A stretch of 5,402 nt of DNA. Source: JACAEY01 sp049700155. Lineage in GTDB: Bacteria > Nitrospirota > Thermodesulfovibrionia > Thermodesulfovibrionales > SM23-35. The notes under the pieces were generated by a model. The model worked only from the letters and a program-made list of their open reading frames with translations, ran no database searches and was not told the DNA's origin. Position 1 is the stretch's first letter; each line of letters starts with the position of its first letter. The translations under genes and the position numbers were made by a program. Below, one piece after another: positions 5,234 to 5,402 of this stretch. The stretch covers positions 1 through 5,402 of the forward strand of contig JBNAVX010000146.1 of the NCBI GenBank assembly GCA_049700155.1. The letters run 5' to 3'.

Positions 5234-5349
5234 GTCATAACTATAAGAATATTAATCCAAGAATTTTTTGGGTTGGAGTGATATATTATTAAATCCGACT
5301 TAATAAATTGATAATAAAATATGAATTGTTATAATTTCAGGAGGGATAC
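5234..5349. other. Spacer between divergent genes, upstream of the last gene
   Basis: A/T-rich. TCCAA (5256-5260) and TTGGA (5273-5277) form an inverted repeat with a 12-base loop, possibly an operator or chance. TTGATA (5309-5313 region) and TATAAT (5330-5335) are 16 bases apart and resemble a promoter for the last gene, but the start point would fall inside its ribosome binding site (GGAGGG, 5340-5345). No sigma54 -24/-12 pair was seen. No promoter is firmly assigned. Confidence 0.3.
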
Positions 5350-5402
5350 ATGGATAAACCGAAAGACAAAAAGGATGTAATGGAGCTTGTAAAGGAGCAT
5401 GG
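5350..5402 (+). CDS. Start of a gene cut by the window edge; possibly type I glutamine synthetase
   Basis: ATG with a strong AGGAGGG (5339-5345) four bases upstream and 17 complete codons plus a partial one to the window end. The visible peptide, MDKPKDKKDVMELVKEHG (last residue from GG plus any base), is charged and predicted helical. The KDVMELVKEHG pattern resembles the N-terminal helix of type I glutamine synthetases (commonly xxDVLKLVKEHxVKFI), which make glutamine from glutamate, ammonia and ATP. Eighteen residues are too few for a firm call; other proteins begin this way. It is transcribed divergently from the phosphatase gene. That it is a real gene start is well supported; the identity is not. 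Confidence 0.6.
   Translation, partial: MDKPKDKKDVMELVKEH

Overview
The window is AT-rich bacterial DNA with tightly spaced chromosomal genes, A/T-rich spacers and sigma70-type promoters. A CHASE2 adenylate cyclase, a TauE/SafE permease with a charged central loop, a two-TM K+ channel fused to RCK domains and a SixA with a QHG motif would fit a thermophilic or anaerobic Nitrospirota- or Desulfobacterota-like genome. That placement rests on protein style only and is low confidence. I see no phage, IS, CRISPR or RNA-gene signature.

Layout. Bases 1-300 hold no recognisable gene; there is a 14-codon mini-ORF with a good ribosome binding site (181-225) and a promoter-like element (222-250). Bases 301-390 carry a 24-residue lysine-rich microprotein gene behind an extended, near-perfect Shine-Dalgarno, followed by an anti-Shine-Dalgarno-like sequence (410-416) and a possible weak terminator. 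Then come two tail-to-tail gene pairs. The first is a membrane CHASE2 adenylate cyclase (502-2472, +) against a TauE/SafE permease (2475-3461, -), 2 bases apart. The second is a TrkA-type K+ channel (3717-4715, +) against a SixA-like histidine phosphatase (4721-5185, -), 5 bases apart. The last gene (5350 onward, +) is cut by the window edge; its 18 visible residues resemble the start of type I glutamine synthetases, which is tentative.

Function. The genes are largely single transcription units, not an operon: strands alternate, and good divergent promoters can be placed for the permease (3483-3512, -), the channel (3648-3675, +) and the phosphatase (5205-5233, -). The shared theme is envelope sensing and ion or anion handling: cAMP output from a periplasmic sensor, anion or organosulfur export, nucleotide-gated K+ flux, and phosphohistidine removal. 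No direct pathway link between them is visible.

The part most worth a second look is 181-461. It combines a promoter, a hairpin just before the ribosome binding site, a very strong ribosome binding site, a tiny cationic protein, a downstream sequence able to pair with that ribosome binding site, and an overlapping hydrophobic ORF on the opposite strand with its own Shine-Dalgarno. This layout resembles a fold-back-controlled or antisense-controlled small-protein locus, but nothing here proves it.
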